A stretch of 64,000 bases of DNA, taken from contig JAQGJP010000011.1 in the NCBI GenBank assembly GCA_028290545.1, positions 1-64,000 on the forward strand, given 5' to 3'. The DNA comes from Rhizobium sp. GTDB lineage: Bacteria > Pseudomonadota > Alphaproteobacteria > Rhizobiales > Rhizobiaceae. The notes below the pieces were generated by a model that was not told where the DNA came from, ran no database searches, and worked only from the letters and a program-made list of their open reading frames with translations. Of the stretch, positions 8,912 through 15,744 are shown one piece after another. A program made the translations under genes and the position numbers. The first letter of the stretch is position 1; every line of letters starts with the position of its first letter.

Positions 8912-9643
8912 GATCCACCCCCGTCAAACAGCATGCCGATCTGCTCGGCCTTGGCGGCGGGCGAGGGCGCGATGAACATGTCGGGCTGCGCATAGGCCTT
9001 GCGGATGCGCTCGCAGGCGATGTCGAAATAGCCCTCGTCGATCTCTATGCCGATGAAGTGGCGCCCCGCCTTGACGCAAGCAACGCCCGTGGTCCCGGAA
9101 CCCATGAAAGGATCAAGCACGATGCCCCCCCCCCGTGAGAAAGGACAGGCACCAGCTCATCAACTCAACCGGCTTTTGTGTCGGGTGCAGGCGCTCTTTT
9201 TCACGCGCATGCAGCCCAGAGCCATTGTAGATGAATTTCTTCGTGGACGCTCCGGAGAGGCTAGTCCAGGCCAGTTCGCCGTCCGAATAGGAAGGCATGG
9301 TCTGCAACTTGTCCCACCAAAGCCACTTTTGAGACATTGGTAAAAGGTCAGAGAAATAGTTTCCTCCCCAAACTATGTGCGTTCCCGCCGCCTTCAGCAT
9401 GGCCTGAAACACATTGGCGGGCGGTCGGGCCTTATCCCAATCGCTGGCATATTCCTTCGGTGTGCGCTTTATGCCCTTGCCGAATCCATCGACGCCGCCG
9501 CCACCCATGCCGTTTGCGCGGTCGATCCCATACGGCGGGTCGGTCACCACAGCATCAACCTTGCCCAGCGTCGGCATGATCTCCAGGCAGTCGCCGAGGT
9601 AGAGCGTGCAATCGCCGATCTTTTCCACCCGCCGCGCTACCAT
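8908..9643 (-). pseudogene. DPPY-type DNA methyltransferase, frameshifted at a poly-G tract
   Basis: Two frames together make one site-specific DNA methyltransferase. The N-terminal part starts at 9643 (ATG) and carries the catalytic motif TDPPYG and the segment HPTQKPVEL. The C-terminal part, ending at 8908, carries the AdoMet-binding [10 protein letters not shown]. The DPPY-before-FxGxG order is that of beta-class N6/N4 methyltransferases. The frames join at ten consecutive G (minus strand). As written, translation stops about three codons after the tract; nine G would join the frames. The intact protein would be about 244 residues. It may be phase-variable, truly broken, or affected by a sequencing error. 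Confidence 0.8.
9125..9134 (-). repeat. Ten-base G homopolymer (slippage tract)
   Basis: Ten C on the plus strand, i.e. ten G in the coding strand, lie exactly at the frame break of the methyltransferase gene. Homopolymers of this length are prone to replication slippage and also to sequencing error. Confidence 0.9.
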
Positions 9644-9972
9644 GGGCCACCTGAAGTCAGGTTACGGTATTCCACCGGACGGCCAACGCTCATCGCGTGC
9701 GAGATGCCGAAATGCATGCCGGGCGAGGTGCCGAGGTCGACGTAGACCACCGTGGCATCGGCCCGCATGCCCCAGCTCAGGCCCGCCTGAATACCGGTCG
9801 CCCGCTCATGCGGCAGCAGGTCATCGAGCACACCGGGCTGCGTATAGAGCAGATGGCTGGCCATCGGCGCCTCGCCACGCAACAGGCTGTCGCGCAGGCA
9901 GGCCCGCGCATAGCGCTCGTTGCGGGCGACATCGCCCGCATAAGGGCTTTCAAGAATAACAAGTCGTTTCAT
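9637..9972 (-). CDS. DUF7768/DUF4406-like nucleoside deoxyribosyltransferase-fold protein
   Basis: A 111-residue protein starting [14 protein letters not shown], with the segments [16 protein letters not shown] and [16 protein letters not shown]. These resemble the small phage family related in fold to nucleoside 2-deoxyribosyltransferases (SPYAG at the nucleotide end, a Gly/Met-rich loop at the C-terminus). Its reaction is not established. It is coupled by ATGA to the gene upstream and overlaps the methyltransferase start by seven bases. Its place among DNA methylases could suggest nucleotide modification or salvage, which is inference. Confidence 0.7.
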   Translation of the reverse strand: MKRLVILESPYAGDVARNERYARACLRDSLLRGEAPMASHLLYTQPGVLDDLLPHERATGIQAGLSWGMRADATVVYVDLGTSPGMHFGISHAMSVGRPVEYRNLTSGGPW

Positions 9973-10589
9973 GCCGCCCTCCGGGCAGGCTCAAGCCCAC
10001 CCCATTGCGCGGCCATCGCCGCCGCTATCCCCGGAAAAAACCGCGATCTCTCGCGCCATCGGTCGGCACCGGGCGGCATGCGATGCACGCGGGCCTCGCG
10101 CCCCTCGACAATCGCGGTCGGCACAAGCGGCGGCAGGCCAGCCAGCCAGAAACACGTCCGCTTGACCTCGCCATGGCCGAATTGCCAAGGCTGCACACTC
10201 TGCGCCGGCGGCGCATAATTGCGGATCAGCGCCTTGGCGTGCCGATGCATGACAGGGTTTTCCACGCATATGCGCTCGATCGGGGCATTCCAGAACGACG
10301 AGAACAGGTCCGCGCCATCGCGCAGATCCGCCTGCATGTCCTCAGTGGTGCGGCCCGGAGGCGCCTTGGTCAGCCAGCGAACACCGGAATTGCAAAGCCG
10401 CGTGCAGGGCGGATGCGCCACGATCAGCAGATCCCAATCTTGATCGAGGATATCGCGCGCGTCGCCGACGATATGGCAGTTGCTGCCATCCTCGGCCGGC
10501 AACAGATCGCAGGACCACGCATCATGACCCAGCGCCGCGAACGCGCGCCGCACGATGCCGGAGAATTCACAGGCAACCAGCATCCTCAT
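9969..10589 (-). CDS. Phage C5-cytosine-methyltransferase-like protein
   Basis: A 206-residue protein with a reduced C5-methyltransferase plan. It starts MLVACEFSGIVRRAF (AdoMet loop) and continues with a DLLP acidic turn, HPPCTRL (catalytic PC motif), ENPVMH (equivalent of ENV), then FGHGEVKRTCFWL and an RMPPGADRWRERS tail. It is shorter than typical cytosine methyltransferases and has no clear target-recognition domain, so it may act non-specifically or in another modification. ATGA overlaps link it to the genes on both sides. Confidence 0.65.
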   Translation of the reverse strand: MRMLVACEFSGIVRRAFAALGHDAWSCDLLPAEDGSNCHIVGDARDILDQDWDLLIVAHPPCTRLCNSGVRWLTKAPPGRTTEDMQADLRDGADLFSSFWNAPIERICVENPVMHRHAKALIRNYAPPAQSVQPWQFGHGEVKRTCFWLAGLPPLVPTAIVEGREARVHRMPPGADRWRERSRFFPGIAAAMAAQWGGLEPARRAA

Positions 10590-10870
10590 GTCCGCTCCCT
10601 CCTGGCGGCCATCGCCATATCGATCCGCGCCAGATGCGCGGCAAAATTCGGCCCCTCGCGAAAGGCGCCAAGCCGGTCCCGCCGCGCGTGCAGAAGTGCG
10701 ATCTCCGCATCGAGACTGGCAATTCCGGCGGTAAAGTCAGCGGCCTGAAAGATCAGCCGGATATCCATGCAATGATGCGCGATCACCCACGGAGGGCATT
10801 CGTTCAGCCAGTCGGCCCGCTGGCGATTGTTCCGTGCGCCGGCCAATTCCTCGACGGTTGGCAGCATCAT
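10586..10870 (-). CDS. Small phage protein of unknown function
   Basis: A 94-residue protein. Its start ATGATG at 10870 overlaps the stop of the upstream methyltransferase, and its stop overlaps the next start, a typical coupled early-operon gene. The middle is helical and rich in Ala, Arg and Asp (LDAEIALLHARRDRL). No domain was recognised. A much longer upstream extension of this frame is antisense-like noise overlapping the methyltransferase gene. Confidence 0.65.
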   Translation of the reverse strand: MMLPTVEELAGARNNRQRADWLNECPPWVIAHHCMDIRLIFQAADFTAGIASLDAEIALLHARRDRLGAFREGPNFAAHLARIDMAMAARRERT

Positions 10871-12252
10871 TCCGCAGCCTCCGCCACCACGTCCGCCACC
10901 GGCTGAAAATCCTTCCAGTCGACCCGCCGCATCACCGTCGTGTCGCCATAGTTGCCCTGCTCGTCGCGTTCCCAGACGAACCATGCCGTCAGCATGCGGC
11001 TGTCGGCTTTCGGCCCGTCCCAGCCCTCGCGGTGCATCATCGGCAAACGGCGCTTGAAAATGTAGATCCGCGCCGGCGGGCAGTCTTCCAGGGCAAAGGT
11101 GCGGTCGTCGTCGTCCGTGCCGCCGAGAAAGACGATGTTGAGCAGAAGCGCCATCTTGCGCGGCTTGAACACGCGTAGCGCATGCGCGACGAAGGCGTTC
11201 AGAACCTCGCCATAGGGCGGGTTGGTGACGATATCGGGATAGAGCTGTTCCGGATCGAGGTAAGGCGCAATCCGCCCCGGCGTCAGTTCGAGAAAGCCGC
11301 AAACCTCCTGTATCGTGCCGTGGCGATCGGTCGTGCCATAGTCGATCAGGTCCGACAGCACGACATCATGCCCATCCGCTTCCAGCATGCGAGCAATCGC
11401 ACCAGGTCCGCACGCGGGTTCCAGCACGGTCTGCGAAAACCGCTCGAGCGCCAGAAGTGCATGCATAGCCTCAGGGCCGGTCTGATAGAGATTGTTGCCG
11501 CGCTCTTCCTTGGTGGCGCTGGCAGTGCCGACTGCGGCCCGCAGGTTGGCGCGGCTCGGCTCCAGCCCGGCATTGACGCGGGCGGCAATCGCCCGTTCGG
11601 CAATTCCCGGCTCTCGCTGCTCGGCCGCCAGCAGCTTGCGCGCTTCGTGGATTTCCTTGCGGCTGAGGCCCGCTTCCTCGGAGGTAAAACCGTTCCCGTC
11701 TGGAACGGTTTCCGAAGGCCTCCCGCCCTTGGAGGCGCGACCTTCCGCCTGGGCAACATCCCACGCCGCCGCAATGCTCATCTTGGCGCGCGTTTCGATC
11801 AACAATGCATCACCTTGTAGTTGCCGCGCCTTGGCAACCACACGTTTACCGGAAGCGCCAAAGCTGGCGGCATATTGCGCCCGCGCCTTGGAATCCAGAT
11901 ATGCGCCTCCAGCCAGCTGCTTGGCGGCCATCACGTCGCCAGCATCAAACGCCTTTTGCGCACGCAACACAGTGGCGACGAGATCGAACATGTCGCGACC
12001 CGCCAGGGCAGGCACAGCCGCTTCTGCCGCCGCCTCCCGTTCCGCCACAAAGGCCAGCATGGCGCTGGCCTTCTCGGTCGGATACCAGATCCTGCCGTCT
12101 TTCGGGTCGCGGCTCAGATAGCCGTTGCCATTCGCCCGCCTGGCCGCCGCCCCCTGACCCTCGGATGCGCTGGTATATTTGCCATCGGCAATCGCCGCCT
12201 GGATGATGGTCATCTGTGCGTCGCCCGGAATCATGTATTTGACGGCGGCCAT
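10867..12252 (-). CDS. Large phage DNA methyltransferase (NPPY type) with N-terminal extension
   Basis: A 461-residue protein with a C-terminal methyltransferase domain: AdoMet motif LEPACGPGAIARML at about residues 277-290, the acidic SDLIDYG strand, and catalytic NPPYG at about 344-348, consistent with N6-adenine methylation. The N-terminal 270 residues are helical, with an HTH-like stretch (AERAIAARVNAGLEPSRANLR), and could recognise the DNA target. The ATG at 12252 is chosen because GGAGG and GAGG precede it; the extension upstream runs over the neighbouring gene. It is probably a phage-borne orphan enzyme, since no restriction partner is nearby. Confidence 0.8.
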   Translation of the reverse strand: MAAVKYMIPGDAQMTIIQAAIADGKYTSASEGQGAAARRANGNGYLSRDPKDGRIWYPTEKASAMLAFVAEREAAAEAAVPALAGRDMFDLVATVLRAQKAFDAGDVMAAKQLAGGAYLDSKARAQYAASFGASGKRVVAKARQLQGDALLIETRAKMSIAAAWDVAQAEGRASKGGRPSETVPDGNGFTSEEAGLSRKEIHEARKLLAAEQREPGIAERAIAARVNAGLEPSRANLRAAVGTASATKEERGNNLYQTGPEAMHALLALERFSQTVLEPACGPGAIARMLEADGHDVVLSDLIDYGTTDRHGTIQEVCGFLELTPGRIAPYLDPEQLYPDIVTNPPYGEVLNAFVAHALRVFKPRKMALLLNIVFLGGTDDDDRTFALEDCPPARIYIFKRRLPMMHREGWDGPKADSRMLTAWFVWERDEQGNYGDTTVMRRVDWKDFQPVADVVAEAAE

Positions 12253-12257
12253 CTGCC

Positions 12258-13187
12258 TCAAGCCTCCGGAGCGCCGTCGAAGGTCGGCAGAGCGGTTTCG
12301 TCCCCGGCCTTGGCAAGTGCCGCCTCGACTGCGTCGCGCAAAAAGCTCTCCCACCGATAGAGCTGGTAGAACCACTTCACGCTCTGCCCGCTGACGCGAT
12401 AGCGCAGTCGCGCCGGAATGCGCACCAGCGCCCCATCGACAAAGGCCGGCACCGAGACCATGAAGATGCCGGGGATCACCACCGGCTCGCCATTGACGCC
12501 CTGGTGCTGCTCGGAAAATTCGATGGTCCGCTCGCCGCTGGAGAGACGGACGCCCTGTTTGGCGCTGGACGTCACATGCACTTCAAGCTGCCGCGACAGC
12601 GAGATCAGCTCTGTCGGCGAAGCGAACGCTTCGCGGAACAGCCCCTCGTACATCTGCTTTTCCAGCGTGTCCGCCTCGGCCAGCTCGGCGGCGTGCTCTT
12701 CCAGATAGGCGGCGAATTCGACCTGGTCGAACTGCTTCTTGTCGCCATTCACCCAGGCCTTGAATTCGTCGGTCAGCGGAAAGGCATAGTCGACGCGATG
12801 CGCCCCGACGCGGTCGGCGGCGTCGGCGGCGCCGATGTGATAGTCGATCACCGCCGTCAGCTTTGGCTGCGGCCAGCTGGTTTTGCCAAACAGCACCGAG
12901 TGCGAATCCTTGTGGCGGTTGACGAGATCGATGAACGCTTTCAGCGTATCTGCCTTGGCCACGCCCTGGCGCCGTGCCGGGCCGATGCGATATTCCTCGA
13001 TCTTGTCCTTGAGTGACTTGAAGGCCTGCGCCTTGCGGTCGAACCCGACGGGCACGACCGCCGGCAGGCCGCCGCCCAGCCCGGCCGTGTCGATCAGCAG
13101 GATTTCCGGTTTCACCGCCTCTGTCGCCAGTTTCTCGATCAGCTCGATGCCATGCGCGTCGAGCGATGCTGCTATTTCCTTGGTCAT
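12258..13187 (-). CDS. DUF2303 family phage protein
   Basis: A 309-residue member of the DUF2303 (YfdQ-like) family found in prophage early regions. The family pattern is visible in the N-terminal EIAASLDAHGIELIEKLA, the central FIDLVNRHKD and DYAFPLTDEFKAW, and the C-terminal YRWESFLRDAVE. Function is unknown; its usual place among recombination and replication genes suggests a DNA metabolic role, which is inference. AAGGA lies seven bases before the ATG. Confidence 0.8.
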   Translation of the reverse strand: MTKEIAASLDAHGIELIEKLATEAVKPEILLIDTAGLGGGLPAVVPVGFDRKAQAFKSLKDKIEEYRIGPARRQGVAKADTLKAFIDLVNRHKDSHSVLFGKTSWPQPKLTAVIDYHIGAADAADRVGAHRVDYAFPLTDEFKAWVNGDKKQFDQVEFAAYLEEHAAELAEADTLEKQMYEGLFREAFASPTELISLSRQLEVHVTSSAKQGVRLSSGERTIEFSEQHQGVNGEPVVIPGIFMVSVPAFVDGALVRIPARLRYRVSGQSVKWFYQLYRWESFLRDAVEAALAKAGDETALPTFDGAPEA

Positions 13188-13228
13188 CGTCTTGTCCTTT
13201 CAGGGGTTTTGGCCGGTGCCGATGGCAC

Positions 13229-13573
13229 TCAGTTGGCCGTGGCGTCGATCACAGGTGCCACCGGGCGCGGCCCGGCGAACATGTCGGTCTGGCTGGGATG
13301 CTGGCTCGAAAGCGCGCCCTCGATCATCCAGAAGGGCGTCTTCATGAATCTGCTGGTTTCCGGCAGCTTGACCTTGTGGACGACCTTGATGTCGAGCCGC
13401 CCGAGTTCGGCGATGAACTCGACTTCGACGGTGATCTTGGCCTTGCCGCTCTGGTTGGGCATCGCGTCCAGCGTGTCGAGCACCACCTTCATTTCTTCGT
13501 CGAGCTTTTTGGCGAAATCGCCGCGCGACAGCAGGCCGAGCATCGTGCAAAAACTGCGCAACAGTTGCGTCAT
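13229..13573 (-). CDS. Small phage early protein, unknown function
   Basis: A 114-residue protein starting MTQLLRSFCTMLGLLSRGD. The core is a beta-rich segment (KAKITVEVEFIAELGRLDIKVVHKVKLPE), and the tail TDMFAGPRPVAPVIDATAN is proline-rich. The pattern suggests a single compact domain, but no family was recognised. The start at 13573 is backed by GAGAGGA upstream and lies two bases from the preceding stop. Confidence 0.65.
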   Translation of the reverse strand: MTQLLRSFCTMLGLLSRGDFAKKLDEEMKVVLDTLDAMPNQSGKAKITVEVEFIAELGRLDIKVVHKVKLPETSRFMKTPFWMIEGALSSQHPSQTDMFAGPRPVAPVIDATAN

Positions 13574-13574
13574 G

Positions 13575-13931
13575 TCATTTTCCTCTCTTGGGTTTGAGTG
13601 TCGTGTCCTGCCCGCACCGGTAATCCCGCCAGACAGCAAGAATCCGCGCCACCGTGCCTTCCGGCACGCCGAGCTGTTTGGCGATGTCAGGCGTGTTCCA
13701 GTCTTTTTGCGACCGCAGCAGCAGCGTCGCGCCGACAATGGCGTCGAGATCGCCATCCTCTATCGGCATGCTTTTCTCGCGGGCACAGATGGCCGCAAAG
13801 CCGACATCGAACACCTGGCCGGACCACATCGAGGAGGGAATTCCCCGCTCGCGGGCCTGCCGGTCCAGCATAGTCTTGGCCTTTTCGGTTATGCTGACGG
13901 ACAGGCCGACCATCTTGTGCCGCGCTGCCAT
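13575..13931 (-). CDS. HTH-containing phage protein
   Basis: A 118-residue protein. Its C-terminal part (PDIAKQLGVPEGTVARILAVW) is a typical helix-turn-helix. The N-terminal part (MAARHKMVGLSVSITEKAKTM) resembles a ribbon-helix-helix or dimerisation strand followed by helices. It probably binds DNA. The ATG at 13931 overlaps the stop of the GcrA-like gene (TGATG), so the two are translationally coupled. Confidence 0.65.
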   Translation of the reverse strand: MAARHKMVGLSVSITEKAKTMLDRQARERGIPSSMWSGQVFDVGFAAICAREKSMPIEDGDLDAIVGATLLLRSQKDWNTPDIAKQLGVPEGTVARILAVWRDYRCGQDTTLKPKRGK

Positions 13932-14557
13932 CACCGTGCGCCCTCGCAAATGCGCGGCCAAACCGCCCGTTTGCGGTGCGCGGCGCAATAGCTGCCCGGG
14001 CCGCTGAAATGCCCGCCGCAGAACAGCATCGAAAAACCTTCGCCGCTCACCGGCCGTTTGCAGGTACGCGCATTGGTTTCCATCAGCGGTATCGGCTCGC
14101 CCGGCAGGCGCGGCGCGGGCTTGGGCGCGATCAGATCGGCAAACCCCGGAAGGTAGCCGGCGCGAACCCGCGCCTCCGGAAGCGCGATCGCCTGGCGAAG
14201 CTCGCCCACCGCCGGGGCCGGCACCCGCTTGCGCGATCCGGCCTTGCCGCGCAGGTCGCGTTCGGCAAACCGGCCGTGGTGCTTGGTCATCAGACCCTTC
14301 AGCGTCTTCTGGCTGATACCGACCGCGTCGGCCACCGCCTGCAGGGCAACGCCGCTGTTCCAGAGCCGCGCCGCCTCGTCGATCGTCGCCTCGTCATGGG
14401 CGGGGCGGCGCGAGGCAAACAGGTGGCGGTGCTTTTGCTTGATCGCCCTGATATTGCCGTCTGTCTGGCCGGTCTCGGCGACGATTTCGGCCACCGTCTT
14501 GCCGGCGGCCCAGAGCCGGGCGATCGGCTCGACTTGCTCCAGGGAAAGCGCGTTCAT
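13931..14557 (-). CDS. GcrA-family cell-cycle regulator, phage-encoded
   Basis: A 208-residue protein. Two HTH units (about residues 5-48 and 56-98) share the LW..G motif of the GcrA N-terminal domain. A C-terminal segment with Cys166, Cys180 in FCGGHF, and Cys191/His194 in YCAAH matches the GcrA C-terminal motif. Host GcrA binds sigma70-RNA polymerase and recognises CcrM-methylated GANTC promoters. The second HTH is unusual, since chromosomal GcrA has one, and could widen DNA recognition. It lies in the early operon with several DNA methyltransferase genes. The role in the phage is inferred. Confidence 0.8.
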   Translation of the reverse strand: MNALSLEQVEPIARLWAAGKTVAEIVAETGQTDGNIRAIKQKHRHLFASRRPAHDEATIDEAARLWNSGVALQAVADAVGISQKTLKGLMTKHHGRFAERDLRGKAGSRKRVPAPAVGELRQAIALPEARVRAGYLPGFADLIAPKPAPRLPGEPIPLMETNARTCKRPVSGEGFSMLFCGGHFSGPGSYCAAHRKRAVWPRICEGAR

Positions 14558-14561
14558 CGGC

Positions 14562-15071
14562 TCAATCCCCCGTTACGATCTTGAGATCGACCTTCGTCCC
14601 GCCCCCAGCCATCGCCCCGGCGACATCGGCGCGCGCATCGGCAACTTCCGCCTGCACCTTGGCAAGCTTGCGGTCGTAATTGCGCAGTTCCGAGCGTGAG
14701 AGATGACCGTCCGCCACGTCGCGCGCGAATTCGAGATTGACTTCCGCGACCGCGATATCCAGTTCCATTTTACTGGACAAAACGGAGGTTGCGTTCATCT
14801 CCGGAGCGCACGGCTCGGCCAGCAACCGCCCTGTTTGCCGCGCCATGACTGCCGTGACAAACGGCCGGCGGCACTCGCGCTCAAGAATCCACACGAGACG
14901 CATCGGCATGATCGTCGGCTCTTCCTCTTCGTCTGCCGGGTATTCGTTGTAGCGCCCCATCTGCGCAGGGGAGAGCTTGCAGAGCTTTGCCGCGCGGTCG
15001 ATTTTTCCGCATTCGCGGATCAGGTCGCGTTGCGCGCCGAGCATTTCATATCGCCAGTCTTTCTCATCCAT
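14562..15071 (-). CDS. Phage early protein, CII-like regulator candidate
   Basis: A 169-residue protein. The N-terminal part (AQRDLIRECGKIDRAAKLCKLSP) has an HTH-like pattern seen in phage regulators that act early in infection. An acidic patch (DEEEE, about residue 47) follows, and the C-terminal half is a charged helix (LEFARDVADGHLSRSELRNYDRKLAKVQ), probably for oligomerisation. The start at 15071 has GAAAGGGA upstream. It is the first gene after the terminator-like hairpin, so its expression may need readthrough or its own promoter. Confidence 0.55.
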   Translation of the reverse strand: MDEKDWRYEMLGAQRDLIRECGKIDRAAKLCKLSPAQMGRYNEYPADEEEEPTIMPMRLVWILERECRRPFVTAVMARQTGRLLAEPCAPEMNATSVLSSKMELDIAVAEVNLEFARDVADGHLSRSELRNYDRKLAKVQAEVADARADVAGAMAGGGTKVDLKIVTGD

Positions 15072-15370
15072 GACGGTCCCTTTCAAAGGCGCAAAAATCC
15101 AACGGGAAAAAAGGCTGCTCTTTCCCGTATGCGAGAGATTGAAAACTTGGTTACGGTCTCAGCCAGACAAAGGAGGACCGCATGACAGCACGCGAAACGA
15201 AAAACGGCCCTGCGACGCAATACCTTTTGCAGGGCCAGTCGACCGGCGCGGCAGGTGGCGCGCAGGCAAGGAACGATGGCAGACGAGACTATGCGGCAGC
15301 ATCGATCTCGCCTGCCCATCCGAAGTGCACGAGACACAACACTCCGAATATGAATTTGTGGAGAGGCGCG
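15072..15370. other. Leader region between Cro-like gene and leftward early genes
   Basis: About 300 bases with no gene I can support. It holds an 8-bp hairpin at 15102-15128 (ACGGGAAA/TTTCCCGT) in the leader of the next leftward gene, and a terminator-like hairpin at 15206-15236. A plus-strand ATG at 15182 has a very good AGGAGG five bases upstream, but its reading frame runs antisense through the Cro-like gene and looks non-coding. Confidence 0.5.
15196..15236 (-). terminator. Intrinsic terminator after the Cro-like gene
   Basis: On the minus strand an 8-bp GC-rich stem (GGCCCTGC/GCAGGGCC, 15206-15236, 15-base loop) is followed by GTTTTTCGTTT. It would stop leftward early transcription after the Cro-like gene and before the long early operon, so passage to that operon may be regulated. 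Confidence 0.6.
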
Positions 15371-15658
15371 TCATTCCGCAGCCTCCAGCGTGGGTTCTTC
15401 TCCCTCCGCCTTGTGGGGAGGGCTGGGGAGGGGCCTTGCTACGCTTTCCGGCCAAGCCGCGCCGTCCGGCCAATGGGTCGAGAACCACGCGACGACCTCG
15501 TCATACTTCTTGGCCGTGAACGTCTTGCCTTGCCGGATGCGCATGAAGAACCGCCCATCAGCTGCACACAGCTTTCCAACGGTGGAATCCCCTATGCCGC
15601 GCGCGGCAGAGAACCGTTCGGAAAGGACCATAAGATGACCGGCAAGCTCTGTTTCCAT
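15371..15658 (-). CDS. Cro-like HTH regulator
   Basis: A 95-residue protein starting METELAGHLMVLSERFSAARG. The segment containing DSTVGKLCAADGRFFMRIRQG has the spacing of a Cro/repressor-type HTH. It is divergent from the CI-like gene, as in lambdoid switches. Its promoter is clear: the -10 ends six bases before the ATG, so transcription should begin at or next to the start codon and the mRNA would be leaderless. The C-terminal 20 residues (PLPSPPHKAEGE) come from a repeat-like insertion, not from the regulator fold. Confidence 0.75.
   Translation of the reverse strand: METELAGHLMVLSERFSAARGIGDSTVGKLCAADGRFFMRIRQGKTFTAKKYDEVVAWFSTHWPDGAAWPESVARPLPSPPHKAEGEEPTLEAAE
15401..15435. repeat. REP-like GC-rich palindromic element in the 3' end of the Cro-like gene
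   Basis: The sequence (CCCTCCGCCTTGTGGGGAGGG, then GGGGAGGGG) resembles short dispersed elements common in rhizobial genomes, whose translation gives PSPPHKGEG-type peptides. It is in frame and supplies the C-terminal tail of the Cro-like protein. Copies elsewhere in the genome cannot be checked here. Confidence 0.45.
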
Positions 15659-15664
15659 GGGGCG

Positions 15665-15693
15665 CTTATAGTGGGATACATCCCACTTTGCAA
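15665..15693 (-). promoter_or_regulatory. Leftward early promoter with operator in the spacer (PL-like)
   Basis: On the minus strand, -35 TTGCAA (15693-15688) and -10 TATAAG (15670-15665) are 17 bases apart. The spacer is almost wholly a perfect palindrome, GTGGGATGTATCCCAC (15671-15686). A repressor bound there would block polymerase directly. The ATG of the Cro-like gene follows seven bases after the -10, predicting a leaderless message. Confidence 0.8.
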
Positions 15694-15717
15694 TAGGAAA
15701 GCTCCCATTAGCCAAGG

Positions 15718-15738
15718 GTGGGGGAAATTTCCTATGAT
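15718..15738 (+). promoter_or_regulatory. Repressor-gene promoter region with a degenerate operator
   Basis: A -10-like TATGAT (15733-15738) lies six bases before the repressor ATG at 15745, again predicting a leaderless mRNA, as known for lambda cI from PRM. No good -35 is seen. The overlapping sequence 15718-15735, with a perfect GGAAATTTCC core, partly matches the operator and could mediate autoregulation. Confidence 0.5.
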
Positions 15739-15744
15739 TGCGCT

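Noticed and set aside
10871-11302. N-terminal extension of the small early gene at 10586-10870
   Set aside because: It lies inside the methyltransferase gene out of frame. The ATGA-coupled start at 10870 explains the gene.
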